This document shows, piece after piece, positions 9,519 through 17,596 of a DNA stretch of 64,000 nt. The position numbers were made by a program, and so were the translations under genes. The DNA comes from Chryseobacterium sp. S0630 (GTDB lineage Bacteria > Bacteroidota > Bacteroidia > Flavobacteriales > Weeksellaceae). How positions within the stretch are numbered: the stretch's first letter is position 1; every line of letters starts with the position of its first letter. The stretch lies in NCBI RefSeq assembly GCF_024158915.1, contig NZ_JAMZGF010000013.1, forward strand, positions 36,449 through 100,448. Direction: 5' to 3'. The notes under the pieces were generated by a model. That model ran no database searches and had not been told where the DNA came from. It worked only from the letters and a program-made list of their open reading frames with translations.

Positions 9519-10061
9519 CTAATTGGCTGCCGGATCAATAAGCGCTGTTGTTAAGCCTAATGATTTCAAAAGGTTTTTACTGTCAAAAAACAATGTTGCA
9601 TAATGTTTTCCTTTTTTAAAAACCAGTTTTGATCCACCTGGAAATTCACTGCCAGCTCCTAATTTTTGTGTTTTAGCATTGTATTTAGTGAACTTGGTTT
9701 TACTATCCTGTAATGTACTTTTATTCAGCACAAGGCCAAAAGGAAGCCCTTCCACCACTAAAGATTTATTGTCTGAAGTTGCAAAAAACATCTCATTGAC
9801 AGCATTATCTTTTCCCAAACTGCAATAAAGCTCCAGCCCTGTTTTCATTGGCCATTTTGCATATTTTTCTTCATTGGCATCTTCATAAAAAACAGTTTTT
9901 ACATTCAGTGCTTTTGATATTTTATCGGGTGTCTGTGGGAAGATAAATTCTGAATTTTTATCCAATAAAGAATTCAAAGCGGCTGTTTTTTGTGAAAATG
10001 CAGTCACACTTAATGCCAGAAAAAAGAGAGTTACAATGAAATTGAATGGTTTCGTCTGCAT
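9519..10061 (-). CDS. Hypothetical secreted protein
   Basis: The 180-aa product has a clear signal peptide (MQTKPFNFIVTLFFLALSV, cleavage probably after TAFSQ). The mature part of about 155 residues has no motif I recognise. It contains the stretch LPFGLVLNKSTLQD, a pattern seen in small periplasmic proteins that compare a substrate-like segment. It is followed by its own terminator and appears monocistronic. Confidence 0.75.
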   Translation of the reverse strand: MQTKPFNFIVTLFFLALSVTAFSQKTAALNSLLDKNSEFIFPQTPDKISKALNVKTVFYEDANEEKYAKWPMKTGLELYCSLGKDNAVNEMFFATSDNKSLVVEGLPFGLVLNKSTLQDSKTKFTKYNAKTQKLGAGSEFPGGSKLVFKKGKHYATLFFDSKNLLKSLGLTTALIDPAAN

Positions 10062-10166
10062 GAGAATGTTTTAAAATTTTAATAATTTGATGATTAAAGG
10101 TATTAAAATTACACAATTTGTGTGATATAATTCTATGGTGAAACCTTATCTGTAAAATTCCCGATT

Positions 10167-10535
10167 CTACTTCTTTTGCTGCAAATTGAACACCGTCCCA
10201 GCAGGATCAGTAATCCAGTGCATGTTGTCAGGAAGTTCTTCAATCTCGTCACAGGTTTCCACCCCATTTAACTGCAAGTATTCTGTTGCCGTTTCTACGT
10301 CAGGGACGGTGAGTTGTAACCAGGTTTCGGAATGGGTATAATTGTCGACACAATCCAGCCAAATAATATTATTCCCGAATTTTACTTCGTGAGTTCTGGA
10401 AACAGTAGGGTTATTAATTGGCCTTTCCTCCACTTCTAATTTTAAAATTTCTCTGTAAAAGGCAACTGTTTTTTCATATTTATTTTTGGGAATTTTTATA
10501 GCGATATTAATTCCTGCTTCAAATTTTGGATTCAT
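10167..10535 (-). CDS. VOC (glyoxalase/bleomycin resistance) family protein
   Basis: The chosen start at 10535 (MNPKFEAG) gives 122 residues. A TTG at 10541, two codons earlier, is the alternative. The protein has the paired beta-alpha-beta-beta-beta layout of VOC proteins: KTVAFYREILKLEVEER in the first half and TVPDVETATEYLQ followed by ITDPAGTVFNLQQ in the second. VOC proteins bind a metal and act on small electrophiles, glyoxals or antibiotics, and the substrate here is unknown. It lies right after the alpha/beta hydrolase gene, with the ATG 8 bp from that gene's stop, so the two form an operon. Confidence 0.85.
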   Translation of the reverse strand: MNPKFEAGINIAIKIPKNKYEKTVAFYREILKLEVEERPINNPTVSRTHEVKFGNNIIWLDCVDNYTHSETWLQLTVPDVETATEYLQLNGVETCDEIEELPDNMHWITDPAGTVFNLQQKK

Positions 10536-10542
10536 ACTCAAA

Positions 10543-11403
10543 CTATTTTAAAAAATTATTCAGATAGTTCAGAATCATTGCTGTCTGCATCATGAGACTC
10601 ACGTGAGTTTGTCCCGGAGCAATAGCCAATTGAGATTTCGGCATAGCTCCCATGTCTGCAAAAACATCACCACCTAATAGTTTATAGGTTTTTGAGAGTT
10701 CTGTTTTATCCAGTCCATCATTATCACCAGCTATGATTAAAACCGGTACGGGAATTTTAGAAATATTACTATCACCAAGATCAAAAGGTTGTCCGGCAGA
10801 AGCCATCATCTGCTCCAGAAATGGCGTCCATTTTGTTTTATCTGGCGCAACAGCATTATAGGCAGTATGCATAGGACTGTTTGTAAAGAGGTCGGGTTTC
10901 ATTCCTTCAAGCGCTTTATTTACTTCGGGCAGCCAGCCGTTCGTTTTATATGTTGACGAAATAATAACCAGTTTGTTCAGCCTTTCCGGACTTTGTATCG
11001 CTAATTGATAAGCCACTTCCCCTCCAAAACTATATCCTGCAACGTCTGCTTTATCAATTTTCAGATAGTCCATTACCTTTGTAACATCACTGGCTAAAGT
11101 TGCATGGGATAACTTCCGTTCTGAAAACGGAGTATGTCCGTGTCCCTGTAATTCAATCGCTATTACTTTTCTGTTTTTAGACAATTCCGGGATCAGCTCG
11201 CCCCAATTCAGATCAATGGTCATAAAGGCGCCATGTAGCAGCACAATAGGCTTTCCTTTACCATAAACTTCATAATACACTTTGATTCCGTTGGCAGGCG
11301 CATAGCCGCTTTCAGAAGGTTTTATTTTTTGTCCATATACCTTAGATACTGTAAGAAAAACAGTTAGGACCAATAATGCAGAGAATTTGAATAAATTTTT
11401 CAT
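10543..11403 (-). CDS. Secreted alpha/beta hydrolase
   Basis: The 286-aa protein has a signal peptide (MKNLFKFSALLVLTVFLTVS, cleavage near KVYGQ) and a complete alpha/beta hydrolase fold. The oxyanion motif is VLLHGAF, the nucleophile elbow is VAGYSFGGEV with serine as nucleophile, the acid lies in LIIAGDNDGLD, and the histidine is in PGQTHVSLMM. This is the esterase, epoxide-hydrolase or haloperoxidase-like branch, and the substrate cannot be given. It heads a two-gene operon with the VOC protein. Confidence 0.88.
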   Translation of the reverse strand: MKNLFKFSALLVLTVFLTVSKVYGQKIKPSESGYAPANGIKVYYEVYGKGKPIVLLHGAFMTIDLNWGELIPELSKNRKVIAIELQGHGHTPFSERKLSHATLASDVTKVMDYLKIDKADVAGYSFGGEVAYQLAIQSPERLNKLVIISSTYKTNGWLPEVNKALEGMKPDLFTNSPMHTAYNAVAPDKTKWTPFLEQMMASAGQPFDLGDSNISKIPVPVLIIAGDNDGLDKTELSKTYKLLGGDVFADMGAMPKSQLAIAPGQTHVSLMMQTAMILNYLNNFLK

Positions 11404-11437
11404 AATATTATCAGATTTGGTGGATTAAACTTTTAAT

Positions 11438-11482
11438 CAAAATTACCAAGTCATCCTGAAACCAGACTTGTCACAAGACAAG
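11438..11482 (-). promoter_or_regulatory. Candidate promoter and inverted repeat upstream of the alpha/beta hydrolase
   Basis: On the minus strand a perfect -7 element TAATTTTG lies at 11438-11445, 35 bp before the hydrolase start. A palindrome CTTGTC-acaa-GACAAG sits just upstream at 11467-11482 and could be an operator. No regulator gene is adjacent. Confidence 0.45.
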
Positions 11483-11677
11483 ATTTTATTGAAATAAGAT
11501 GAATTTAAAAACAACTGAATCTCAAAACCTTCTCCACAAAATATTTTTACGCAATTTCATAAAACAAATACAAAACATCATACAATTAATCAATTAAAAA
11601 TAAATATTTTTATAATAATTCTACAATAGTTGATAAAATTTGATTAATTTCGAATAGAACTAAACTTCAAAATTATT

Positions 11678-11821
11678 ATGAAAAATTTAAAGAAAATCGA
11701 AAGACAAGAATTGAAAACAATTAAAGGTGGAATTGACTGCAGAGGTGGTCAGCTATGTTTAATCGGTGGTAAGTGGCAATGTATGCCTTACGACGGATGT
11801 GGTGGTGGAAACCAGCCTTAA
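11678..11821 (+). CDS. Bacteriocin-like peptide with GG leader, 47 aa
   Basis: Translation gives a leader MKNLKKIERQELKTIKGG followed by a Gly- and Cys-rich core with three cysteines (C21, C27, C36) and the end GGGNQP. The leader with ELKTIKGG is the double-glycine type cleaved by C39-peptidase ABC exporters. Very similar leaders occur on small proteins annotated bacteriocin-like in Chryseobacterium and its relatives. The next gene, 27 bp downstream, has the same design. No exporter, modifying enzyme or immunity gene is adjacent, so activity is unproven. Confidence 0.8.
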   Translation: MKNLKKIERQELKTIKGGIDCRGGQLCLIGGKWQCMPYDGCGGGNQP

Positions 11822-11848
11822 TCTTACGTTTAATACAATTACTTGACT

Positions 11849-11995
11849 ATGAAAAATTCTAAAAAAATTTCAAGAGACCAATTAAAGAGTATTAATGGCG
11901 GAGCGGTAAGCTGTTCTGAAGCGTGCTGCCCACCTCCGGGAATCAAAAGATGCCCATGGGTGATCTGTATAGCACCATGTGAGATTCTAAGTTAA
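11849..11995 (+). CDS. Bacteriocin-like peptide with GG leader, 48 aa
   Basis: The product begins MKNSKKISRDQLKSINGG, a double-glycine leader almost parallel to that of the upstream peptide. It continues with a core holding six cysteines, including EACCPPP, KRCPWVIC and APCE. The two genes are 27 bp apart on the same strand and are followed by a terminator, so they form a small operon. The cores differ strongly while the leaders agree, which is typical of secreted peptides sharing one exporter. A secreted Cys-rich peptide is likely; antimicrobial function is only a possibility. Confidence 0.8.
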   Translation: MKNSKKISRDQLKSINGGAVSCSEACCPPPGIKRCPWVICIAPCEILS

Positions 11996-12020
11996 AGAAG
12001 ACTCTATTCTCAACAATAAA

Positions 12021-12048
12021 CCCTGTGATTTTAATTGCAGGGCTTTTT
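12021..12048 (+). terminator. Terminator of the bacteriocin-like peptide operon
   Basis: CCCTG pairs with CAGGG across an A/T-rich loop and is followed by CTTTTTATTTTT. It lies 25 bp after the second peptide gene. Confidence 0.7.
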
Positions 12049-12110
12049 ATTTTTAAGATAGTACATTCTTATTTATACTGATGTAAGTCTGAATATACTC
12101 TAAAAATAAA

Positions 12111-12140
12111 AAAACCTTAAATCAATTGATTTAAGGTTTT
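12111..12140 (-). terminator. Perfect 30-bp palindromic terminator of a lost tRNA gene
   Basis: The 30 bp from 12111 to 12140 are perfectly self-complementary (AAAACCTTAAATCAA and its reverse complement). On the minus strand the hairpin is followed by TTTATTTTT and lies 5 bp downstream of the tRNA 3' remnant. It is therefore best read as the original terminator of that tRNA gene. Confidence 0.75.
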
Positions 12141-12145
12141 CTTTG

Positions 12146-12167
12146 CGGAGAGTGAGGGATTCGAACC
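12146..12167 (-). other. tRNA-Ser-like 3'-end remnant, probable attachment site
   Basis: On the minus strand the sequence reads GGTTCGAATCCCTC, then ACTCTCC, then G. These correspond to the end of a T arm with loop TTCGAAT, the 3' strand of an acceptor stem (partner GGAGAGT) and discriminator G73. G73 and a GGAGAGN acceptor suggest tRNA-Ser. Upstream (12168 onward on the plus strand) the match stops and no D arm or anticodon arm can be formed. A 3' tRNA fragment with its own terminator but no body is what integration at a tRNA gene leaves at the far end of an element. By this orientation the element would extend to the right. Confidence 0.7.
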
Positions 12168-12647
12168 TAAATTCTACAATCAGCACTCCATCTAATATTT
12201 CCATCTTTGCAAATAACTATTGCCATGATTCTGCCACAGTTTCAGTTATTATCAAACTTAACTTTTTAGTAATTTAATCCTTTACAAAAATAAAACTTTT
12301 TCACAATATTTACAAAATCCTTTAAGGAGGCATCAGCGGTACATTTTTCGAAAAATCTTGTAGAGAATTTGAATAAACTTGCACAGCTTTCTAAAATCAA
12401 TATATATTGAAATATCGTCAAAAAATACAGTTTAAAAAAAACATCCATAATGAAAGATAGTTGAAAAGATACAGCCGTTGCGCTTATGGCAAAATAAAAT
12501 AATTTTTAAAATAAATTCTTTCTCAAACTAAATAAATATTTGGACTTCATTTTACAACTAAGTAAATCTATAATATGCTTATCATTTCAAATTGATAATT
12601 TCATAAAGAATAACAACTTTAGAGTGTTTAGGTTACCTCTTAAAAAA
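12168..12647. other. Gene-free A/T-rich stretch at the left edge of the accessory region
   Basis: No convincing gene is seen. A 60-codon minus-strand frame at 12266-12448 has no recognisable features. The direct repeat TGCCA lies at 12222 and 12233, close to the tRNA remnant, and could be a recombinase arm site. A motif ending AAACTTGCACAGCTT (12343-12389) recurs in related form at 30121-30165 and 38691-38712. Confidence 0.4.
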
Positions 12648-12705
12648 CATCCATCAAATAATCAAAATCATCCATTTTTAGGGATCTTGTAAAAATCCAA
12701 CTTTG
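12648..12705 (+). promoter_or_regulatory. Type A tandem operator and promoter of the first OYE gene
   Basis: CATCCATC at 12648 and CATCCATT at 12669 form a direct repeat with exactly 21-bp period. The -7-like element CAACTTTG lies at 12698-12705, its TTTG starting 33 bp after the start of the second half site. The same layout with the same spacing occurs before the DsrE-like gene (13959-14016). The reverse-complement half site AATGGA occurs at 27857 and 28725. Two half sites two helical turns apart fit an AraC-type activator. Confidence 0.65.
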
Positions 12706-12748
12706 CAACAGACAAAATAGATAAGTAAAACCTAAAATTATTTTAAAT

Positions 12749-13834
12749 ATGTCTGTTTATGATTTATTTAAACCTCTTACATTTCTTCACGGTTCTCCGA
12801 TGAGAAATCGTTTTATGATGGCACCGTTGACCAGTCAGCAAAGTGATTTTGATGGCACAGCTTCCAAATACGATCAATTCTGGATGGAACAATTGGCACA
12901 AAGTGGTTACGGATTGATTCAAACAAGTGCATCAACAGTAGAAGCTGGAGCAATAGCATTCGAGCGTCAGTTAGGAATTCATAGTGATAAACACTTACCG
13001 GGATTGACGAAAATGGCAACAGCGATTCGTGAAGGTGGCGCATTATCTGCAGTACAGTTGCATCACGCCGGACATCGTGCTGTACCATCATTAGGTGGAA
13101 TTCCTGCTCCTGCTTCAAGTAAAACACTAAAAGATATTAAAGCTATCTCTACTGAAGAAGTGGAAAGAATTAGGGACAGCTTTATCGAAGCGGCAAGAAG
13201 AGCGCAGTTGGCTGGTTTTGATGGCGTTTCTGTTCACGGTGCTTTTGGTTGGATTTTATCTGAATTTCTTTCACCAAATCTAAATGATAGAACTGATAAA
13301 TACGGAGGAAATGTAGAAAATAGAGCCCGCATAACCATTGAAGTGATTGAAGGAATTCGAAAAGCTTGTGGAAATGATTTTCAAATTGGATGGCGTCTAT
13401 CGATTGAGCGATATGGATTACGTTTGGAAGAATTACGTGAAATAACTGCTGAAATTTTTGATAAGGAATTAATTGATTATCTTGATTTGGCACTTTGGGA
13501 TTCGGCGCAGCTTGTAAGGGAAGGAAGTTTTCAGGGGAAAACTATGCTGAGCGTTTTTACAGAGCTTCCACGAAAAGGTGTTCGTCTTGGTGCAGCCGGA
13601 AAAATAATGAGCGCCCAAAGAGCCGGAGAATTGCTGGATGAAGGTTGTGATTTTGTTTTGATTGCAAGAGCCGGAATTCTTCAAAGAGATTTTCCGCTTC
13701 AGGTAAAAGCGAATCCGATGTATGATAGTCCGAAACTGCCTGTGACGGCTGATTTTCTTCGTGAAGGTGGGCTGAGTGAGCGTTTTATCGAAACGATGAG
13801 AGGTTGGCAAACTTTTGTGAAGCCTGGTTCGTAA
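12749..13834 (+). CDS. Old Yellow Enzyme family NADH:flavin oxidoreductase
   Basis: The 361-aa protein is a complete OYE-type FMN-dependent ene-reductase. Visible parts are the N-terminal PMRNRFMMAPLTS, the active-site AVQLHHAGHRA segment, GFDGVSVHGAFGWILSEFLSP with NDRTDKYGG, and the C-terminal FMN-phosphate site FVLIARAGILQRDF. Such enzymes reduce activated C=C bonds in enones, quinones and nitro compounds. A close paralogue lies at 24090-25178 on the other strand. The gene has its own type A operator and a terminator 33 bp after the stop, so it is monocistronic and probably induced by an AraC regulator. Confidence 0.95.
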   Translation: MSVYDLFKPLTFLHGSPMRNRFMMAPLTSQQSDFDGTASKYDQFWMEQLAQSGYGLIQTSASTVEAGAIAFERQLGIHSDKHLPGLTKMATAIREGGALSAVQLHHAGHRAVPSLGGIPAPASSKTLKDIKAISTEEVERIRDSFIEAARRAQLAGFDGVSVHGAFGWILSEFLSPNLNDRTDKYGGNVENRARITIEVIEGIRKACGNDFQIGWRLSIERYGLRLEELREITAEIFDKELIDYLDLALWDSAQLVREGSFQGKTMLSVFTELPRKGVRLGAAGKIMSAQRAGELLDEGCDFVLIARAGILQRDFPLQVKANPMYDSPKLPVTADFLREGGLSERFIETMRGWQTFVKPGS

Positions 13835-13866
13835 AGGACTTAAACTTTTTATTTGAAAATCATAAT

Positions 13867-13900
13867 AAGCGAACTTTTTTCATTAGGGTTCGCTTTATCT
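13867..13900 (+). terminator. Terminator of the first OYE gene
   Basis: AAGCGAAC (13867-13874) pairs with GTTCGCTT (13888-13895) and is followed by TATCTTTT. Confidence 0.75.
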
Positions 13901-13958
13901 TTTAGTTTAATTCTAAAAATATCTATCATTAGTTAGTACGAAATTAAACATTGAAAAA

Positions 13959-14016
13959 TCTCCATCACAAAGTGAAAATCATCCATTCTTTAGCGACCGT
14001 TATTCCCACATCTTTG
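13959..14016 (+). promoter_or_regulatory. Type A tandem operator and promoter of the DsrE-like gene
   Basis: TCTCCATC at 13959 and CATCCATT at 13980 repeat the type A half site with 21-bp period. The -7-like CATCTTTG lies at 14009-14016, and its TTTG begins 33 bp after the start of the second half site, exactly as at the first OYE gene. The position also supports the start codon at 14041 rather than an upstream start at 13951, which would place the operator inside the gene. Confidence 0.65.
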
Positions 14017-14040
14017 CAGTGTAAATTAAATTTTTATACA

Positions 14041-14406
14041 ATGAAAAAAACAGCAATTATTATTCTTTCTGACCCAAAATCCGGTTCGGAAGAAGCTTTG
14101 GGAAGAGTGTTCAATGCTTTGGCTTCGGCTTACGAATTCAAGCAGGCAGGTGAAGATGTGAAAATTATTTTTCAGGGAACGGGAATCAGATGGCCGGAAC
14201 AATTGGAAAAAGCAGATCACCCTGTTCACGGACTTTACAATGAGGTGAAGGACTACGTTCACGGTCTTTCTAAAGGTTGTGTGGCAGTATTTGGAACAGA
14301 AGTTTCCGGATATGAGTTATTGAACGAAAACGAGGTTCCGGGAACGCCTGGTTTGCCGAGTCACTTAAATTTAAGAAATGAAGGTTACGATATTTTGATT
14401 TTCTAA
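14041..14406 (+). CDS. DsrE/DsrF-like family protein
   Basis: The start at 14041 gives a 121-aa protein (MKKTAIIILSDPKSGSEEAL). The conserved DsrE-type alpha/beta fold is visible: an N-terminal beta strand, a helix GRVFNALASAYEFKQAGEDV, the strand VKIIFQGTGIRW and a later cysteine (KGCVAVFGTEV). Family members bind or relay sulfur, and single-domain forms often appear beside redox or stress genes. An in-frame extension to 13951 is rejected because it would cover the operator and -7 element. The gene has its own terminator. Confidence 0.85.
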   Translation: MKKTAIIILSDPKSGSEEALGRVFNALASAYEFKQAGEDVKIIFQGTGIRWPEQLEKADHPVHGLYNEVKDYVHGLSKGCVAVFGTEVSGYELLNENEVPGTPGLPSHLNLRNEGYDILIF

Positions 14407-14416
14407 TCTTGTTTGG

Positions 14417-14450
14417 AAACTGCCCTTTGAAATTTTCGGAGGGCAGTTTT
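14417..14450 (+). terminator. Terminator of the DsrE-like gene
   Basis: AAACTGCCCT and AGGGCAGTTT form a 10-bp perfect stem with a 14-nt loop, followed by TGG. It lies 11 bp after the stop codon. Confidence 0.75.
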
Positions 14451-14625
14451 GGTTCAAAAACAAATAAATTAACTACAATAGGATTTGAACACAAAGCTCA
14501 CAGAGATTTTATAATAAATACTGCTTTTGAGTTTCACAAAGCCGCTGACTTATAAAAGTGCTCAGAGTTCGAACTCAAAAAAATTGGAGATATTTTTTAA
14601 AAATAATAATTAAATTGCAGGTACA

Positions 14626-15513
14626 ATGTTATCACAATCTGTCTACACGCTCGTGAATGAGCAAAACGGAAATCTGGCTTTCAAACTTTTTGAGTTTGAT
14701 AACAACAGCTATTTTGACCATATTCAGCGGAATAATTATTTTACTTTAATCCTGATCACTTCGGGAGAAGGCGTTGCGACTGTGGACCTTTGTGATTATA
14801 ATTTCAAAGAAAATACGATGTTTGCATTTTATCCCTATCAGCCTTTTATGTTGCAGTCTGCAAAACCGATTATGGGAATTTCCATACAGTTTCATCACGA
14901 TTTTTTCTGTATTTACAGGCATCACAAGGAAATTGCAGCGAACGGAATTTTGTTTAATAATGTCTATCAACAGCCTTTTATTGGTTTGAATGAATTCAGT
15001 AAAAGTTCAATTTTAAATTTGATTAACGGAATTGCCAATGAGCTTAAAAACGATGCTTTCAGAAAGGATGAAGTTTTGATTTCTTACTTAAAAATTTTAT
15101 TGGTTACGGCAACCAGAATTAAACTGGAGCAGCAAACCGTTCAAAATTCTGAAACCACAAATATTAAGCAACAGTTTATTATTCAGGACCTTAAAAACGC
15201 GATTGAAGATCATTTCCGTACGAAACATTCAGCGAGTGATTATGCGAATTTACTGAATCAAACCCCGGCTTCATTGGCAAGAATTACGAAGAATCATTTT
15301 AATAAAACGCTTTCTGACTTGATTACAGAACGAATCATTATTGAAGCCAAAAGAGAATTATATCTTACGGATAAAACGATAAAAGAAATTGCCTACGAAT
15401 TGGGTTATGAGGACGAATATTATTTCAGTCGGCTATTTAAAAATAAAACGGATATTTCGCCTCAGATTTACCGAAATACAATTGGTTTCAACAGAGGTGC
15501 AGAATCTAATTAA
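14626..15513 (+). CDS. AraC family regulator (candidate regulator of the type A operators)
   Basis: The 295-aa protein has an N-terminal cupin-like sensing region (residues 30-140) and a C-terminal AraC HTH pair. The second HTH is around TIKEIAYELGYEDEYYFSRL, followed by the DISPQIYR ending. It lies downstream of two genes that carry identical tandem type A operators, which makes it the best local candidate for the protein that binds them. A nucleoside deaminase gene follows after 9 bp and is probably co-transcribed. Confidence 0.9.
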   Translation: MLSQSVYTLVNEQNGNLAFKLFEFDNNSYFDHIQRNNYFTLILITSGEGVATVDLCDYNFKENTMFAFYPYQPFMLQSAKPIMGISIQFHHDFFCIYRHHKEIAANGILFNNVYQQPFIGLNEFSKSSILNLINGIANELKNDAFRKDEVLISYLKILLVTATRIKLEQQTVQNSETTNIKQQFIIQDLKNAIEDHFRTKHSASDYANLLNQTPASLARITKNHFNKTLSDLITERIIIEAKRELYLTDKTIKEIAYELGYEDEYYFSRLFKNKTDISPQIYRNTIGFNRGAESN

Positions 15514-15522
15514 AATGTAAAA

Positions 15523-15990
15523 ATGGACAATTACAATCATTATATGCTTGAATGCATCGAACTTGCAAAACAGGCTTTGGAAAAAGGAAATCCGCCAGTT
15601 GGTTCTATATTGGTTTTTGAAGATAAAATTATCGGCAGAGGGATTGAATCAGGAAAATCAAGTGGAGATATTACACAGCACGCAGAAATTTTAGCTGTAA
15701 AAGACTCTTTAGCAAATGGTTACAGAAATATTTTAGAGAAATCTGTGATGTTTTCTACTCACGAGCCCTGTATTATGTGTTCTTATCTTATAAGACATCA
15801 TAAAATTTCAAAATTGGTTTTTGGAGTTTCTGTTCCTTTGGTTGGCGGACAATCTTCTGAGTTTAAAATCCTTGAGACTGAAAATGTTCCGAAATGGGGA
15901 AATAAACCTGAAATTGAATCGGGAATTTTACAGAAGGATTGTGAGATTTTGAATGAAAAATTTGCAGAATATCTGTCTAAGCAAAAATAA
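15523..15990 (+). CDS. Nucleoside/cytidine-type deaminase
   Basis: The 155-aa protein shows both zinc motifs of the CDA superfamily: HAE in ITQHAEILAV and PCxxC in THEPCIMCSYLI. It belongs to the tRNA-adenosine/guanine/cytosine deaminase branch (TadA/GuaD-like). Lack of further specificity residues that I can read prevents naming the substrate. It follows the AraC gene by 9 bp and ends just before an inserted IS element, whose left end lies 24 bp past the stop. Confidence 0.88.
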   Translation: MDNYNHYMLECIELAKQALEKGNPPVGSILVFEDKIIGRGIESGKSSGDITQHAEILAVKDSLANGYRNILEKSVMFSTHEPCIMCSYLIRHHKISKLVFGVSVPLVGGQSSEFKILETENVPKWGNKPEIESGILQKDCEILNEKFAEYLSKQK

Positions 15991-16013
15991 ATTTAACGTA
16001 GATAAAAAGCAAA

Positions 16014-17556
16014 AGGGGCTGTCTCAAAAGTGGGACAGCCTTTTTTATGCAAAAAGGAAAGCTTTCGCTTTCCTAATTGTAGCAAATTGACTAATTTGCT
16101 TTGTGTCAATAAAATCAAAGGTAGTCTTTAAAGATTACAATCCCAAAGAAAATTTGCTTTTTCCTCCCAATTTATCAGAGTTGATTGATGAGAAGCATCT
16201 TGTAAAAATTGTTTCAAACATTATTGATGGCTTGGATATTAACAGTTTAATCAAAACCTACAAACCTGGTGGCACCTCGTGCTACCACCCGAAAATGCTT
16301 TTGAAAGTTTTGATTTACGGATACTTAAGTAATATCTATTCAAGCCGGAAAATGGAACAGGCCTTGAAAGAAAACATCCATTTTATGTGGCTTTCAGCAA
16401 TGAGTCGTCCCGATCATAATACCTTGAACAGATTTCGTAGTGAACGATTGAAAGGTGAAATTAAAGCCATTTTCACCCAAATCGTTTTGCTTTTGGAAAA
16501 GGAAGGTTTGGTGAGTCTGGAAACCACTTTTGTGGACGGTACCAAGATAGAAGCCAATGCCAATCGCTATACTTTTGTTTGGGGAAGGGCTGTAAAAAAA
16601 CATAAAGAAAGGATTGCTGAGCAACTGGAAGAGCTTTGGAATTATACAGAAGGAGTTGCAAAAGATGAACTTCAAAATACGGAATCTGCTGATTTTAAAA
16701 AGGTGGATTCTGAAAAAGTAACCCAAACCATCGAAAAGATTAATGAGGTTTTGAAAGATAAAAAGCAGCTTCTAAAATCCGCCAAAAACTCAATTATGCT
16801 AAGAAAAACTGGGCAGTTAATTTAGAAAAATACAAACAGCAGCAAGAAGTATTACAGGGCAGCAATTCTTATTCCAAGACAGATACAGAGGCTACATTTA
16901 TGAGGATGAAGGAAGATCATATGCGCAACGGACAGCTTAAACCTGCTTATAATCTACAAATTTCTACCAACAGGCAATTTATCTTACATTATTCCATACA
17001 CCCAAATCCTACAGACACTAAAACGTTATAATCTCATTTACAAGGCTTTGAAGAAAATTACCATAAAGTCCCAAAAGAACTTGTGGATGATGTAGGTTAT
17101 GGTTCTGAAGAAAATTATAACTTGTTAAAATCTAAGAAAATAAAGGCTTATGTTAAATACAATTACTTTAGAAAAAACCAAAAATCCGGACAAATAACCA
17201 CCTCCCAAAGCAATCCCAAACTGGCAAAAATTAGAGAAAAGGCTTTCAAACTTCTCAACACCAGGAAAGGCATAAAACTTCGAAAACAAAGATGTCATGA
17301 TGTTGAACCTGTTTTGCGGAACTCAAACACAACAAAATTTTAAACGATTCATGCTTCGAGGAAAAAATAAGGTCGAGGTAGAAATCGGCATACTAGCCAT
17401 TGCTCACAACTTAAAGAAAATGTCAAAAGCAGCCTAAAACAAACTATTTTTTGACTTTTTTAGCTTCATTTTTCAAAATTTTTAAAATACAAAACCTGAA
17501 AAATCTTTTTTTTCAACTCAACACGAAAAGAGACTGCCCTTTTGAGACAGCCTCTT
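16014..17556 (+). mobile_element. IS1182-type insertion sequence, degenerate
   Basis: The element is bounded by inverted repeats: GGGGCTGTCTCAAAAG on the left (16014-16030) and its imperfect reverse complement (17539-17556, CTTTTGAGACAGCC) on the right. Just inside the left end GGCTGTC is also mirrored by GGGACAGCC, forming a short hairpin at the tip. The transposase inside is broken. I could not define a target duplication with confidence. The IS separates the deaminase gene from the convergent efflux operon. Confidence 0.85.
16103..17437 (+). pseudogene. IS1182 family transposase, broken
   Basis: The first reading frame (16103-16825, starting with GTG) matches the N-terminal half of IS1182 transposases, with KVVFKDYNPKENLLFPPN and the DDE-region start TTFVDGTKIEANANRYTF. 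Near 16780-16800 a frameshift moves the coding to another frame ([15 protein letters not shown]). That frame meets an in-frame TAA near 17029, resumes with GFEENYHKVPKELVDDVGYG, and shifts again near 17310 before ending GILAIAHNLKKMSKAA. At least two frameshifts and one stop make the transposase non-functional. The segment between the catalytic parts also looks shortened. Confidence 0.88.
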
Positions 17557-17596
17557 TCTTTGTAAAATATAAATCAATAATTCAGTAAACTAAAAA

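Noticed and set aside
12146..12167. Intact tRNA-Ser gene at the fragment
   Set aside because: Only the T-arm end and acceptor 3' strand are present; no D arm, anticodon arm or acceptor 5' strand can be formed from the adjacent sequence.
12266..12448. 60-codon minus-strand frame next to the tRNA remnant
   Set aside because: No recognisable motif, A/T-rich composition typical of non-coding DNA, and no ribosome binding site that I could see.
13951..14040. Upstream extension of the DsrE-like gene to 13951
   Set aside because: It would place the type A operator and -7 element inside the coding region, and the added residues have no similarity to the family start.
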